A DNA stretch of 15,055 nt from CAYLZW01 sp964388085 (GTDB lineage Bacteria > Myxococcota > UBA727 > CAYLZW01), in the NCBI GenBank assembly GCA_964388085.1, contig CAYLZW010000130.1:1-15055 (forward strand). The letters are read 5' to 3'. The notes beneath the pieces are model-generated. The model saw only the letters and a program-made list of their open reading frames with translations, searched no databases and had not been told where the DNA came from. Both the position numbers and the translations under genes were made by a program. This document shows positions 6,349 through 13,548 of the stretch, piece by piece; within the stretch, counting starts at the first letter, position 1; every line of letters starts with the position of its first letter.

Positions 6349-8016
6349 ATGCCGAGACCGCGCCTGCGCCGCCCCCGTCTACGACCGCTGCACGTCGTCG
6401 CGCGCGTCGTCGAGAGCCGACCGGTGGACGCTGTGCTGACGCGCGCCGCGAGGGCGCTGCAGCCACGGGAGGATCGGGGTCCGTTCCCTGCGCCGCCGCC
6501 GCTCGGCAAGGCCGCGGACGTCGACGACGCGGCGCCGGACGCGCTCGAGCTGATGGCCGAGCTGAGCGCCGCGCCCGCCGAGCCCGACGAGGCCGCGCCG
6601 TCGGTACGCAGCTACTTCGACGCCTACCAGCAGCGCCGCGTCTCTCCCGTCGAGGTGGCGGACGCGTTTCTCGCCGCTGTCCGGGAGAGCGAGCAGGGCG
6701 AGGTGCCCATGCGCTTCTTCATCAGCGTGCGCGACGACGACGTGCGCGCCCAGGCGGCGGCCTCGGCGCGCCGCTACGACGAGCGCCGGCCCCTCTCGAT
6801 CCTCGACGGCGTGCCCGTGGCGATCAAGGACGAGATCGATCAGGGGGGCCACCCGACCACGCTCGGCACCGGCATGCCCGGCCTCGACGTGGCGCGCTCG
6901 GACTGTGTCGCTGTCGCGCGCTTGCGTGCGCTTGGCGCGTTGCTCGTCGGCAAAGCGAATATGCACGAGCTCGGCGCCGGACCCACCGGCTTGAACGCCG
7001 TGCACGGCACCTGCCGAAACCCCTGGGATCCGGCGCGCTTCCCGGGCGGCTCGTCGTCGGGATCGGCTGCGCTCGTCGCCGCCGGCCTCGTGCCGCTGGC
7101 CGTCGGCTGTGATGGGGGCGGCTCCATTCGCATCCCGGCGTCGCTCTCGGGCATCGTCGGCCTGAAGCCTACCTTCGGCCGCGTCCCGAAGCGGGGGGAG
7201 ACGCTCCCCATCGCGGCCAGCGTGACGCACATCGGGCCGATTGGCCGCACGGTGCACGACGTCGCCCTCGGCTACGCGGCGTTGGCCGGCCGCGACGACC
7301 TCGACCGGGAGACGCTCGGCCAGCCGCGCGTGAGCCTCGTGGGCTGGGACGCGGCCGATCTGCGCGGCGTTACGCTCGGGGTCGTCGAGCCCTGGTGGAA
7401 GCACGCCGAGCCCGACGTCGTGCGCGCCTGCGAGCGATCGCTCGGCGCCCTCATCGCGCGCGGCGCTCGCGTGCGCGACGTCCAGCTCGACGGACTCGAC
7501 GGCGTGCTCACGAGCCTCGTGTTCTCCATCGCCGTCGAGCTCAAGCGCAACGCTTGGATTGACGACGTGGAGAGCCGCCGCCGGCTGGCGGTGGATACGC
7601 GCGTGGGGCTCGCCTTCGCGCGTCACCTCGGGCCGCGCGTGTACCAGCGGGCGCAGCGGCAACGCGCGCGCATCGCCGCGGGGGTCGCGCGCGTTCTCGA
7701 CGAGGTGGATCTGCTGGTGTCCCCGACCACGCAGACCACGGCGCCGCTCATTCCGGGCACGAAGGCGACGGGCGACCTGCGCACGACGGTGTCGCTCCTG
7801 AAGGCGACCGCGCTCGCCAACGTCACCGGTCATCCGGCCATCTCGTTCCCGGCCGGCTATGACCGGCGGGGCCTGCCCATCGGCATGCAGGTGCTCGCTC
7901 GTCCCTGGGAAGAAGCGCTGCTCTTGCGCGTGGCGCGCCTCGCGGAGGAGTCACAGCGCGACGCGCTGCGCGAGCGAACGCCGGTCCGCTCGTGGCGTCC
8001 GCTGCCGGCGAGGTGA
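6349..8016 (+). CDS. Amidase signature family hydrolase, fatty acid amide hydrolase-like
   Basis: A 555-residue amidase-signature enzyme with an intact Ser-cisSer-Lys triad: Lys160 in VPVAIKDEID, cis-Ser235 in FPGGSSSGSAA, and nucleophile Ser259 in CDGGGSIRIP. The following SLSGIVGLKPTFGRV is typical of the family. The enzymes cleave amide bonds of small or lipid substrates. The GGGSIR wording, the conserved LDGVPVAIKDE region and an extension of roughly 85 residues before the amidase domain recall plant-type fatty acid amide hydrolases, so a fatty amide or N-acyl substrate is possible; another amide is equally allowed. The N-terminal part (1-60) is Arg/Pro-rich without a signal peptide, and the start at 6349 has no good Shine-Dalgarno site, so a later start is possible. 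It is first in the rightward group and is followed 36 bases later by the gene at 8053. Confidence 0.88.
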   Translation: MPRPRLRRPRLRPLHVVARVVESRPVDAVLTRAARALQPREDRGPFPAPPPLGKAADVDDAAPDALELMAELSAAPAEPDEAAPSVRSYFDAYQQRRVSPVEVADAFLAAVRESEQGEVPMRFFISVRDDDVRAQAAASARRYDERRPLSILDGVPVAIKDEIDQGGHPTTLGTGMPGLDVARSDCVAVARLRALGALLVGKANMHELGAGPTGLNAVHGTCRNPWDPARFPGGSSSGSAALVAAGLVPLAVGCDGGGSIRIPASLSGIVGLKPTFGRVPKRGETLPIAASVTHIGPIGRTVHDVALGYAALAGRDDLDRETLGQPRVSLVGWDAADLRGVTLGVVEPWWKHAEPDVVRACERSLGALIARGARVRDVQLDGLDGVLTSLVFSIAVELKRNAWIDDVESRRRLAVDTRVGLAFARHLGPRVYQRAQRQRARIAAGVARVLDEVDLLVSPTTQTTAPLIPGTKATGDLRTTVSLLKATALANVTGHPAISFPAGYDRRGLPIGMQVLARPWEEALLLRVARLAEESQRDALRERTPVRSWRPLPAR

Positions 8017-8052
8017 GCGCACGGCAGGTGCGGCCAAGCGTGATCGGCGTAC

Positions 8053-8634
8053 GTGACCTTCCCGGTCGAGCGGCATAGCCAAGGGCGCCATGCAACCTAC
8101 CGCCACGTCGTCCGTCCGCCGTGCTCTCACAAGTACGAGTCGCTCGACACGACGAGCCCGAGCGTCCTCAATCGCGACACCTACTGGGGCGTGCAGCTCG
8201 AGGAGGTGCCGGCCTCGGAGTGGACCTATCGCACCGTGCGCTACGCTCACGACTACGCCAAGCGCCACGGCGTGGACGCGAAGACGGTGAAGAGCCTCGC
8301 CGCCTGGATGCCCAAAGTGCGCCGCCACAGCTGCTGGACGCTCGAGGGCGTGTACTTCATTCAGGACCACGAGGGCGGCGGGCGCTACGGCAAGTCGCAG
8401 GTGGGCAGCTGGGACCTGAGCGGCGCCAAGGAGATCGACTGCAAGGCCGCGAAGCGGCTCCCGTCGACCGCGTGGGCGCTGAAGCTCTTGAAACAGACCG
8501 ACCGCTACGAGTACCGGGTGGAGCGCTGGCTCGGCGCCAAGGTCTCGGGCGGCTGGCAGGTGCAGAAGAACGACCTCGGCGTCCCCCTGCGCAAGGTGCA
8601 GAGCGCGACGCTGGTGTGGCGACAGGAGATCTAA
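8053..8634 (+). CDS. Unrecognised 193-residue protein
   Basis: I do not recognise this protein. Its frame is closed by TGA at 8041, and GTG 8053 is the first start codon after it; a purine-rich GGCAGGTGCGG lies some 20 bases upstream. From about residue 28 the composition is protein-like and unlike a shadow frame: many Trp and Tyr (TYWGVQLEEVP, SEWTYRTVRYAHDYAKRHG, SCWTLEGVYFIQDHEGGGRY, GSWDLSGAKEIDCKAAK, ERWLGAKVSGGWQVQKN). The first 25 residues are His/Arg-rich and unconvincing, so the true start may be later. Three Cys (24, 94, 130) are present. There is no signal peptide or membrane segment. It follows the amidase by 36 bases and precedes HEAT-B by 175 bases, so it may be co-transcribed with the amidase. 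Confidence 0.65.
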   Translation: MTFPVERHSQGRHATYRHVVRPPCSHKYESLDTTSPSVLNRDTYWGVQLEEVPASEWTYRTVRYAHDYAKRHGVDAKTVKSLAAWMPKVRRHSCWTLEGVYFIQDHEGGGRYGKSQVGSWDLSGAKEIDCKAAKRLPSTAWALKLLKQTDRYEYRVERWLGAKVSGGWQVQKNDLGVPLRKVQSATLVWRQEI

Positions 8635-8809
8635 GCTTCCTGTCTCGCTCATTTGCACCGTGCCGACGTTGCAGCCACGCGCCCAAGGCGACCGTAGCCG
8701 CCCGCCGAACGAGCTCTGTGATGTCCGCCACGCTTGCCTACATCGGCGCGAGCGCCGCGCAGGTGTCTCTGTCGACCTCGCGCGTTTGGCGCCGCGCTAG
8801 CGTTCGCGT
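8635..8809 (+). promoter_or_regulatory. Intergenic region upstream of HEAT-B, with a weak sigma-54-like site
   Basis: This is the longest gap in the window. Near its end TTTGGCGCCGCGCTAGCG (8785-8802) has the GG-N10-GC spacing of a sigma-54 -24/-12 promoter, with GG at 8788-8789 and GC at 8800-8801. The -12 half is poor, and such spacing is common by chance in GC-rich DNA. If real, transcription would start near 8813 and favour ATG 8837 over GTG 8810 for HEAT-B. No terminator hairpin with a T-run is visible after the gene ending at 8634. Confidence 0.2.
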
Positions 8810-10564
8810 GTGCAGAGCGCCGCCTTCGATGACCAGATGCTCCATCGCGTGCGCATGGCGTTCCGCGAGCTGAAGAAGGGCCTCAAGAACCTCGCGTTCA
8901 ACCGTCACCGCAGCGAGCAGTACGAGAGCTACCTCACCGTCGCCTACGGCCTGCTCGTGCACCAGCTCGCCGAGCACGGCCCGCTCGAGCTGCGCCTCGA
9001 GGCCTCGACCATGCTGTGGCACCGGGAGGAGGTCCTCACCGACGACCAGCGCGACAGCAACATCATCTATCCGCTCTGGCGGGAAGGCGTGCGCCTCCTG
9101 GTGTTCCGTCCGGGCATCACCATCGCCGAGCTGCTCGGCTTCTACCAGCGCGTCATGGCCATCACGCCGACCGGCGGCGACCTGCTCGGCGCGCTCTGGC
9201 GCCAGGGCTGCGAGCACATCGACTACGTCGCCGTGGACAGCTTCGAGCTCGGCGAAGCCGGCGATGAAGCGGGCCACGACGCCGTGGAGGTCGAGGTCGA
9301 CGAGGTGCTGCGCGGGCTGATGCAGCGCCTGGCCACCGACGACGAGGACGGCATCGACTTCGGGCGCGTCTCGCTCGCGGATCTCGAGGCGGACGCGCTG
9401 TCGGAGCCGAGCGAGTCGCTGGCGATGACGTCGGAGGGCGTCGCGGACGAGGCCGTGAAGGCGCGCTTGCAAGCGGACCTGGCGGCGCACGAGCACGACC
9501 TGTTGCGCAAAGCGGCCGCCACCATCGTCGACGTCCTGCGCCTCGACTCGGCCGAGGACGAGCTGGCCGGCGTCGAGGAGTCGGCCATCGGCGTCGTCGA
9601 CCTCATGCTGCTCGAGGGGCTGTTCGGCATCATCAACGGCCTCGTGCTCGCCTGTGAGCTGCTCGCCACCGACGCGCGCGCGGGACGCGCCAACCGCGAG
9701 ATCGGCCGTCGCCTGACCGATCGCATCGAGCGCATGCTGCTCGAGCGCGTGCGCATCGAGGCCACCATCGCGGCGCTCAACACCTGGCGCGTCGACGACG
9801 AGAACGAGATGCGCGCGCACCTGGCCCGGCTCGGTCGCAGCTCGCCGGCGGTGCTGCTCGGCATGCTCGCGCAGCTGAAGGGCGTTCGGCACCGAAAGCT
9901 CGTCAGCGATCTGCTGATCGAGGGCGGCGCGTCGGTGTTGCCGATGGTCGCGGCCCGGCTGCATCACGCAGAGGGCGAGGTGCGGCGTGATCTGCTGCGT
10001 GTCATCGTGGCGCTCGACGCCCCCGACAAGGTCTCGCTGGTGAGCGCGCTCTTGCACGACGAAGATCCGGCGACCCGCGGCGAGGCGCTCGCCATCATCG
10101 CGCGCTCTGGCGAAGCCGCCGCCGTGCCCACGCTCATCGACGTCTTCAGCACGCACGAGGTGGCGCAGCTGCGGGCGCAGGCCGCCCGCTACCTCGCCGA
10201 GACGGGCAGCGCAGCGGCGGAGCGGGCGCTGCTGCAGGTGGCGCGCAGCGACCGGCTCGGCAACATGGCCGACGGCGAGCAGGCCGCCATCATCGGCGCG
10301 CTCTCGCGCTTCGGCACGCCCGGCGCGGACGCGTTCCTCGACGAGCTGCTGTCCGAGAAGGGCACGATCCTGAGCCGCCAGAAGGTCGACGCGCGCAAGC
10401 TCGCCGTGGTGCGCGCGCTCTCGGCGTCGCCGAGCCTCCCGGCCGCCGAGCGCCTCGCGGGCATCGTCAAGAACGAGAAGCTGCACAGCGCCGAGGTGCG
10501 AAAGGCGGCCCACGCCGCGGTCCTTCGCATGCGCGGCGCCTTGCTCGGCGAGGAGGCGCCATGA
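8810..10564 (+). CDS. HEAT-B: HEAT-type helical-repeat protein, paralogue of HEAT-A
   Basis: 584 residues from GTG 8810; an in-frame TAG at 8798-8800 limits upstream extension and ATG 8837 is an alternative. It aligns with HEAT-A along its whole length: NLAFNRHR (27-34), YPLWREGVRLLV (87-98), VEVEVDEVL (159-167), GRVSLADLE (185-193) and KLHSAEVRKAA (558-568) all have close counterparts in the same order. The C-terminal half contains HEAT-type helix pairs such as LRAQAARYLAETG and RGEALAIIARSGEAAAVP. There is no signal peptide or membrane segment, so it is a cytoplasmic scaffold. It lacks about 16 N-terminal residues of HEAT-A and has a different middle segment (about 195-235). It overlaps HD-B by ATGA (10561-10564), the same arrangement as in the first module, which implies a conserved partnership. 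Confidence 0.8.
   Translation: MQSAAFDDQMLHRVRMAFRELKKGLKNLAFNRHRSEQYESYLTVAYGLLVHQLAEHGPLELRLEASTMLWHREEVLTDDQRDSNIIYPLWREGVRLLVFRPGITIAELLGFYQRVMAITPTGGDLLGALWRQGCEHIDYVAVDSFELGEAGDEAGHDAVEVEVDEVLRGLMQRLATDDEDGIDFGRVSLADLEADALSEPSESLAMTSEGVADEAVKARLQADLAAHEHDLLRKAAATIVDVLRLDSAEDELAGVEESAIGVVDLMLLEGLFGIINGLVLACELLATDARAGRANREIGRRLTDRIERMLLERVRIEATIAALNTWRVDDENEMRAHLARLGRSSPAVLLGMLAQLKGVRHRKLVSDLLIEGGASVLPMVAARLHHAEGEVRRDLLRVIVALDAPDKVSLVSALLHDEDPATRGEALAIIARSGEAAAVPTLIDVFSTHEVAQLRAQAARYLAETGSAAAERALLQVARSDRLGNMADGEQAAIIGALSRFGTPGADAFLDELLSEKGTILSRQKVDARKLAVVRALSASPSLPAAERLAGIVKNEKLHSAEVRKAAHAAVLRMRGALLGEEAP
10551..10556 (+). promoter_or_regulatory. Shine-Dalgarno site of HD-B inside the end of HEAT-B
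   Basis: AGGAGG lies four bases before ATG 10561 and inside the Glu codons that end HEAT-B. It belongs to the 15-base stretch (10542-10556) identical to the one in the first module, and with the ATGA overlap it fixes the start of HD-B. Confidence 0.75.
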
Positions 10565-11805
10565 GCGAGGCCGAGCTCGCCGCCAAGGAAGGTGCGACGC
10601 TGTCGGCCGCCGCGCGGCGCACGGCGATCCTCGCCAGCCAGGCGGCGTCGTCGCTGCACATGCTGCTGCGCAATATGCGCATGTACGACGCCGACAACGC
10701 CGTGTTCGTGGAGCCGCTCGAGACGCTGCGCTCCGTCATCAACGAGGTGGTCGCGCGCGACGGGAAGTTCCATTTGCAGGTCGTCGGCACCCTGCTCGGC
10801 CTCAATGGCGTGAACGTGCACGTCGATTTCGCCGCGCTCGAGATGCTGCGCGTGTTGACCGAGCAGTTGAAGTCGCGCGGCCTCGGCGGGCTCGAGGTCG
10901 ACAAGCCGCTCGAGGCGCATGAGCTGAAGCGCTTCCTCCACTCGCTGGCGTCCATCGACGAGGGCGGCGACGCGAGCGCGCTCAGCGGCTTCGTCGGCGT
11001 GCGCCCCGCGCGCTGGGCGGAGATGCGAGCGGCGGTGGACGCCTCCGCGGACCGCGAGCTCGGCGCCGCGCGGCGCATCGATCGCGAGAAGTACGCGCTG
11101 ACCGTCGCCTCACGAGCGATCACCTGGCTGAAGCGATTGCTCAGCGCCATCGAGAACAACGAGACGCCGCCGCCGCTCGCTCCCTTGAACGGCGTGCTGC
11201 GTGACCTCGTCGATCTGGCGCAGAGCCGCCCGCGTCAGCTGCTGCGTCTGTCGCGCGCGCGCGGCATCGATGACGCGCTCCTCTACCACGGCGTGAACAC
11301 CTGCCTGCTCTCGGCGGTGCTCGGCTCGGAGCTCGGCATCGGCCGCGACGCGCTGCAGGACCTCGCCCGCGCGGCGCTGCTGCACGAGGTCGGCATGCGC
11401 GGCACGGACCGCGAGCTGCTGCTGAAGCCGGGCTCCGCGCTCGACGAGAAGGAGCGCGCCAAGCTGGCCGGCGCCCCCATCGTCGCGGCGCGCGCGCTCT
11501 TACGCCTGCGTCCGCTCGACGTCGCGCTGCTGCGCTCGATGGTGATCGTCAGCGAGGTGAAGGACACCGTCGACGTCGACGCCGCCGCCCAGCCGAGCCC
11601 GCTCGCGCGCATCGTGCGCGTGGCCTCGACCTATGATGCGCTGACCAGCGAGGTGCTCTCACGGCAGGCGTACGACAAGGACGTCGCGCTCTCGCTGCTG
11701 CGCACCCAGCTGCGCCGCTGGTTCGATCAGGGCGTCGTCGAGACGCTGGCGCGCTTGCTGGCGGAGCCGTGCACGTCGGCGCCCGCGGCGACTAGGGACC
11801 CGTGA
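10561..11805 (+). CDS. HD-B: strongly degenerate HD-GYP-like protein, paralogue of HD-A
   Basis: 414 residues with the same order as HD-A: an N-terminal domain (RNMRMYDADNAVF at 37-49, LLGLNGVNVHVDF at 78-90), the conserved block IDREKYALTVASRA (173-186), and an HD-like domain from about 235. By hand 22 of 34 residues match HD-A over residues 32-65. The metal site is more decayed than in HD-A: H243 and H275 remain, but the HD pair is H275-E276, A305 replaces the 'HP..G' position, S331 replaces the later His, S356 replaces the Asp before DALT, and no HHE or GYP motif is present. A catalytic c-di-GMP phosphodiesterase is therefore unlikely; a binding or scaffolding role is more probable. Its last 14 bases overlap the converging lipoprotein gene. 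No terminator is visible at that junction. Confidence 0.8.
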   Translation: MSEAELAAKEGATLSAAARRTAILASQAASSLHMLLRNMRMYDADNAVFVEPLETLRSVINEVVARDGKFHLQVVGTLLGLNGVNVHVDFAALEMLRVLTEQLKSRGLGGLEVDKPLEAHELKRFLHSLASIDEGGDASALSGFVGVRPARWAEMRAAVDASADRELGAARRIDREKYALTVASRAITWLKRLLSAIENNETPPPLAPLNGVLRDLVDLAQSRPRQLLRLSRARGIDDALLYHGVNTCLLSAVLGSELGIGRDALQDLARAALLHEVGMRGTDRELLLKPGSALDEKERAKLAGAPIVAARALLRLRPLDVALLRSMVIVSEVKDTVDVDAAAQPSPLARIVRVASTYDALTSEVLSRQAYDKDVALSLLRTQLRRWFDQGVVETLARLLAEPCTSAPAATRDP

Positions 11806-12274
11806 CGCTCAGCGTCGTGTGAAAGCAGGTCGGCTCACAGTCAGGACCATTCGGCTGCGAGACCTCGTAGTCGATGTCCGCGAACGTCTCCTCGACGACG
11901 GTGCCGGAGCTCGCGCCCATGGCCTCGACCGTGATCGTCGTGGGCGGGTCGCCGTCTCGTCGTCGCGCGAGCTGGAAGCCGTCGGCGCTGCAGCTCGGCA
12001 TGAGCGCCGCGTCTTCGCTCGCGAAGTCTCCGCTGAGGTCCGTCGGCGTGCTGGAAACGACCCCGTCTGCGTTCGCAGGGCTGCAGGTGAAGCCTCCGCT
12101 TGCCGCGGCTGACTCGACGGACGCCTGGAAGCCCTCGTCGGCGACGTCACCGAGATCGACCGCGATGGAGTCGCCGCAGCCGATGAGCGTGCAGGCGTTC
12201 TCGCCGATCGGCAGGGTACAGCCGGCGAGGGCGCTGGCGACGACGAACAAGAAGAGGGTGAGGGGATGGCGCAT
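11792..12274 (-). CDS. Putative lipoprotein of unknown function
   Basis: 160 residues. The N-terminus is a lipoprotein signal: MRHP, a hydrophobic core (LTLFLFVVASA) and lipobox LAGC with Cys19. The mature part is acidic and has paired Cys (28, 33 and others; CEPTC near the C-terminus), suggesting disulfides in the periplasm. No domain is recognised, though IAVDLGDVADEGFQASVE and TITVEAMG-type strands suggest a small beta-rich fold. GAGGTC about six bases before ATG 12274 is a fair Shine-Dalgarno site. It converges on HD-B with a 14-base overlap of the coding ends and lies 96 bases downstream of lspA on the same strand. An inverted repeat sits in that gap. Confidence 0.75.
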   Translation of the reverse strand: MRHPLTLFLFVVASALAGCTLPIGENACTLIGCGDSIAVDLGDVADEGFQASVESAAASGGFTCSPANADGVVSSTPTDLSGDFASEDAALMPSCSADGFQLARRRDGDPPTTITVEAMGASSGTVVEETFADIDYEVSQPNGPDCEPTCFHTTLSVTGP

Positions 12275-12314
12275 GCAGGACCTCGACGGAGGGCGGCGCG
12301 CCGAACGGCGACGC

Positions 12315-12328
12315 GTACGGGATCGTAC
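12315..12328. repeat. Small inverted repeat between lspA and the lipoprotein gene
   Basis: GTACG-GGAT-CGTAC is a perfect 5-base inverted repeat, 41 bases upstream of the lipoprotein start. On the minus strand it covers TACGAT, a weak -10-like hexamer, so it could be an operator. It is short enough to be chance. Confidence 0.25.
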
Positions 12329-12370
12329 AAGCTGGCGGACCCGCTCGCTCGTCTTGATCTGCCGTCGTCT

Positions 12371-12892
12371 TCAGCTCGTCTCTTGTGCGCCTTGTCGCTC
12401 TGTCCGTCCTTGCCGAAAGCTGACGAACATCAGCCAGGGGACGGCGGCCATCAAGAAGACGTCAGCGACGTTGAAGATGCCGGTCTGCAGCGGGCCGACG
12501 CCAAACTGCATGAAGTCGACGACGCGGCCGCCGTCTCGCAGCAGGCGGTCGATGAGGTTGCCGACCGCCCCGGCCGCGAGGGTGGCGATGCCGAGCTGCG
12601 GCCAGAAGCCGAGCTCCTCGCGCTTTCGCCACAGCGTCCAGACGAGGAAGGCGGAGATGAGGAACGCCATGCCGAGGAAGAGCGGGACGCGCACCTCCGC
12701 CGGCCAATCACCGCCGAGCCCGAGAAAGGCGCCCGGGTTCTCCGCGTAGACGAGGCGCGCGGAGCCACCGAGGAGATCGATGCTGCCCTGGCCCTTGAGC
12801 TCGCGCACGGCGAGCTCCTTGGTGGTCTGGTCGCAGGCGACGCTCGAGAGGAAGACCGTCATCGTCGCGAGCAGCTTCACTTTGGTTCCCAT
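12371..12892 (-). CDS. lspA: Signal peptidase II (prolipoprotein signal peptidase)
   Basis: From ATG 12892 the product is 173 residues, the usual LspA length, with four membrane segments. All family motifs are visible: DQTTK (21-25), NPGA (52-55), GNLIDRL (111-117), the catalytic Asp126 in VVDF and the catalytic Asp144 in FNVADV. LspA is an inner-membrane aspartyl protease that removes the signal peptide of prolipoproteins after diacylglycerol is added to the Cys. GGAG lies about ten bases before the start. An open frame continues upstream to 12958, but ATG 12892 matches the family N-terminus. Residues 17-20 (SVAC) look like a lipobox in the enzyme itself, just before the conserved Asp21; in LspA this region is normally the first membrane helix. 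Three other genes in the window encode its type of substrate. Confidence 0.95.
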   Translation of the reverse strand: MGTKVKLLATMTVFLSSVACDQTTKELAVRELKGQGSIDLLGGSARLVYAENPGAFLGLGGDWPAEVRVPLFLGMAFLISAFLVWTLWRKREELGFWPQLGIATLAAGAVGNLIDRLLRDGGRVVDFMQFGVGPLQTGIFNVADVFLMAAVPWLMFVSFRQGRTERQGAQETS

Positions 12893-12967
12893 GGGGCTGG
12901 CTCCGGATCTCGTTCGGGGGCTAAGGGTCGAGGCTAACGTCCCTGCCGGGCCCTGCATTCCACGATC

Positions 12968-13165
12968 TTATGCGGAGCGGCTGTCCTCGACGAGCGCGGC
13001 CAGCTTCCCGAGGGAGGAGCGCCAGCCGCGCTCGTTGTCCGCGGGCGACACTCCCTCGGGGACGCCCTCGTGCACGGAGAGCACGTCGGTGCCGTCTTCG
13101 TGGCGGTCCTCGAGCGTGATGGTGACGGTCATCATGCCTTCGGGCTCGGGACGGCTCTGGTACCC
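12968..13165 (-). pseudogene. Truncated AHSA1/SRPBCC-domain gene remnant (C-terminal part)
   Basis: Only the end of an AHSA1-type (Hsp90 ATPase activator C-terminal-like, SRPBCC fold) domain is present: PEPEGMMTVTITLEDR, then DGTDVLSVHEGVP, then ERGWRSSLGKLAALVE, which match the last strands and the long final helix of the family. Complete members have about 140-160 residues; here homology covers about 60 and stops near 13156. Upstream in the same frame the sequence (MCVHQPPPT...) does not resemble the family, and the other minus-strand frames show no missing N-terminal half, so this is a deletion rather than a simple frameshift. An internal ATG at 13135 could still give a 55-residue peptide. 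The upstream end abuts the strong ribosome site and start of the lipoprotein gene at 13205. Confidence 0.7.
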
Positions 13166-13204
13166 TCCTCTCGCTGCAGGAACACGCATCGTTGGAGGTG
13201 GTTG

Positions 13205-13501
13205 ATGCACGCACATCCAGGGTCGGTGTTTGCCACGCTCGCGCTCGCCGCGCTCGCCGCGTTCGCGGGCTGCTCGTCCGAGCCCACCTCTTGCGACGAG
13301 GCTGCCTGCGATCCGGCGAGCCAGTACTGCCGCTTCTTTGGCAGTGACACGCTCGCGCCGCCGTCGGCCTCTTGTGCGGAGATCCCGGAGGCGTGTGCGG
13401 CCGGGCCGACCTGCGAATGTGTGTTGGACGAAGAGAACGACTCGATCGCGACGTGCGAGGTCGACGGTGAGCTCGTGGTGGTGACGATTCCCGGCGGCTG
13501 A
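13205..13501 (+). CDS. Small Cys-rich lipoprotein
   Basis: 98 residues from ATG 13205, which is preceded by an excellent Shine-Dalgarno site (GGAGGTG, 13194-13200). The N-terminus is a lipoprotein signal with lipobox FAGC and Cys23. The mature part has eight Cys (30, 35, 42, 57, 64, 70, 72, 84), enough for four disulfides, in the pattern C-C-QYC-C-C-TCEC-C, and ends in VVVTIPGG. This layout resembles short Cys-rich lipoproteins that are common in Polyangia and have no known function. It is expected to be anchored facing the periplasm or cell surface and to need LspA (encoded about 300 bases away). A longer frame to 13070 exists but covers the antisense of the AHSA1 remnant and is not signal-like. 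Confidence 0.8.
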   Translation: MHAHPGSVFATLALAALAAFAGCSSEPTSCDEAACDPASQYCRFFGSDTLAPPSASCAEIPEACAAGPTCECVLDEENDSIATCEVDGELVVVTIPGG

Positions 13502-13548
13502 TTGGCGATGGAGTGCGGCGCGGACTGTCCGTGATCGGCCGTGGGAAC

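Noticed and set aside
6239..6466. Extended N-terminus of the ASH-like lipoprotein
   Set aside because: Not signal-like and overlaps the amidase start; ATG 6238 gives a proper lipoprotein signal.
5919..7112. 397-residue plus-strand open frame across the lipoprotein and amidase start
   Set aside because: Arg/Ala-rich, crosses two well-supported genes on different strands and has no domain.
6379..7833. 484-residue minus-strand open frame opposite the amidase
   Set aside because: The plus strand encodes an intact amidase with its catalytic triad.
7951..8658. 235-residue minus-strand open frame opposite the 193-residue protein
   Set aside because: Leu/Ala/Arg/Val/His-rich shadow without domain; the plus-strand frame is richer in Trp/Tyr/Lys and more protein-like, although its own identity is unknown.
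8738..10513. 591-residue minus-strand open frame opposite HEAT-B
   Set aside because: Same type of shadow, rich in Arg, His, Gln, Leu and Val, with no domain; the plus-strand gene is supported by homology to HEAT-A.
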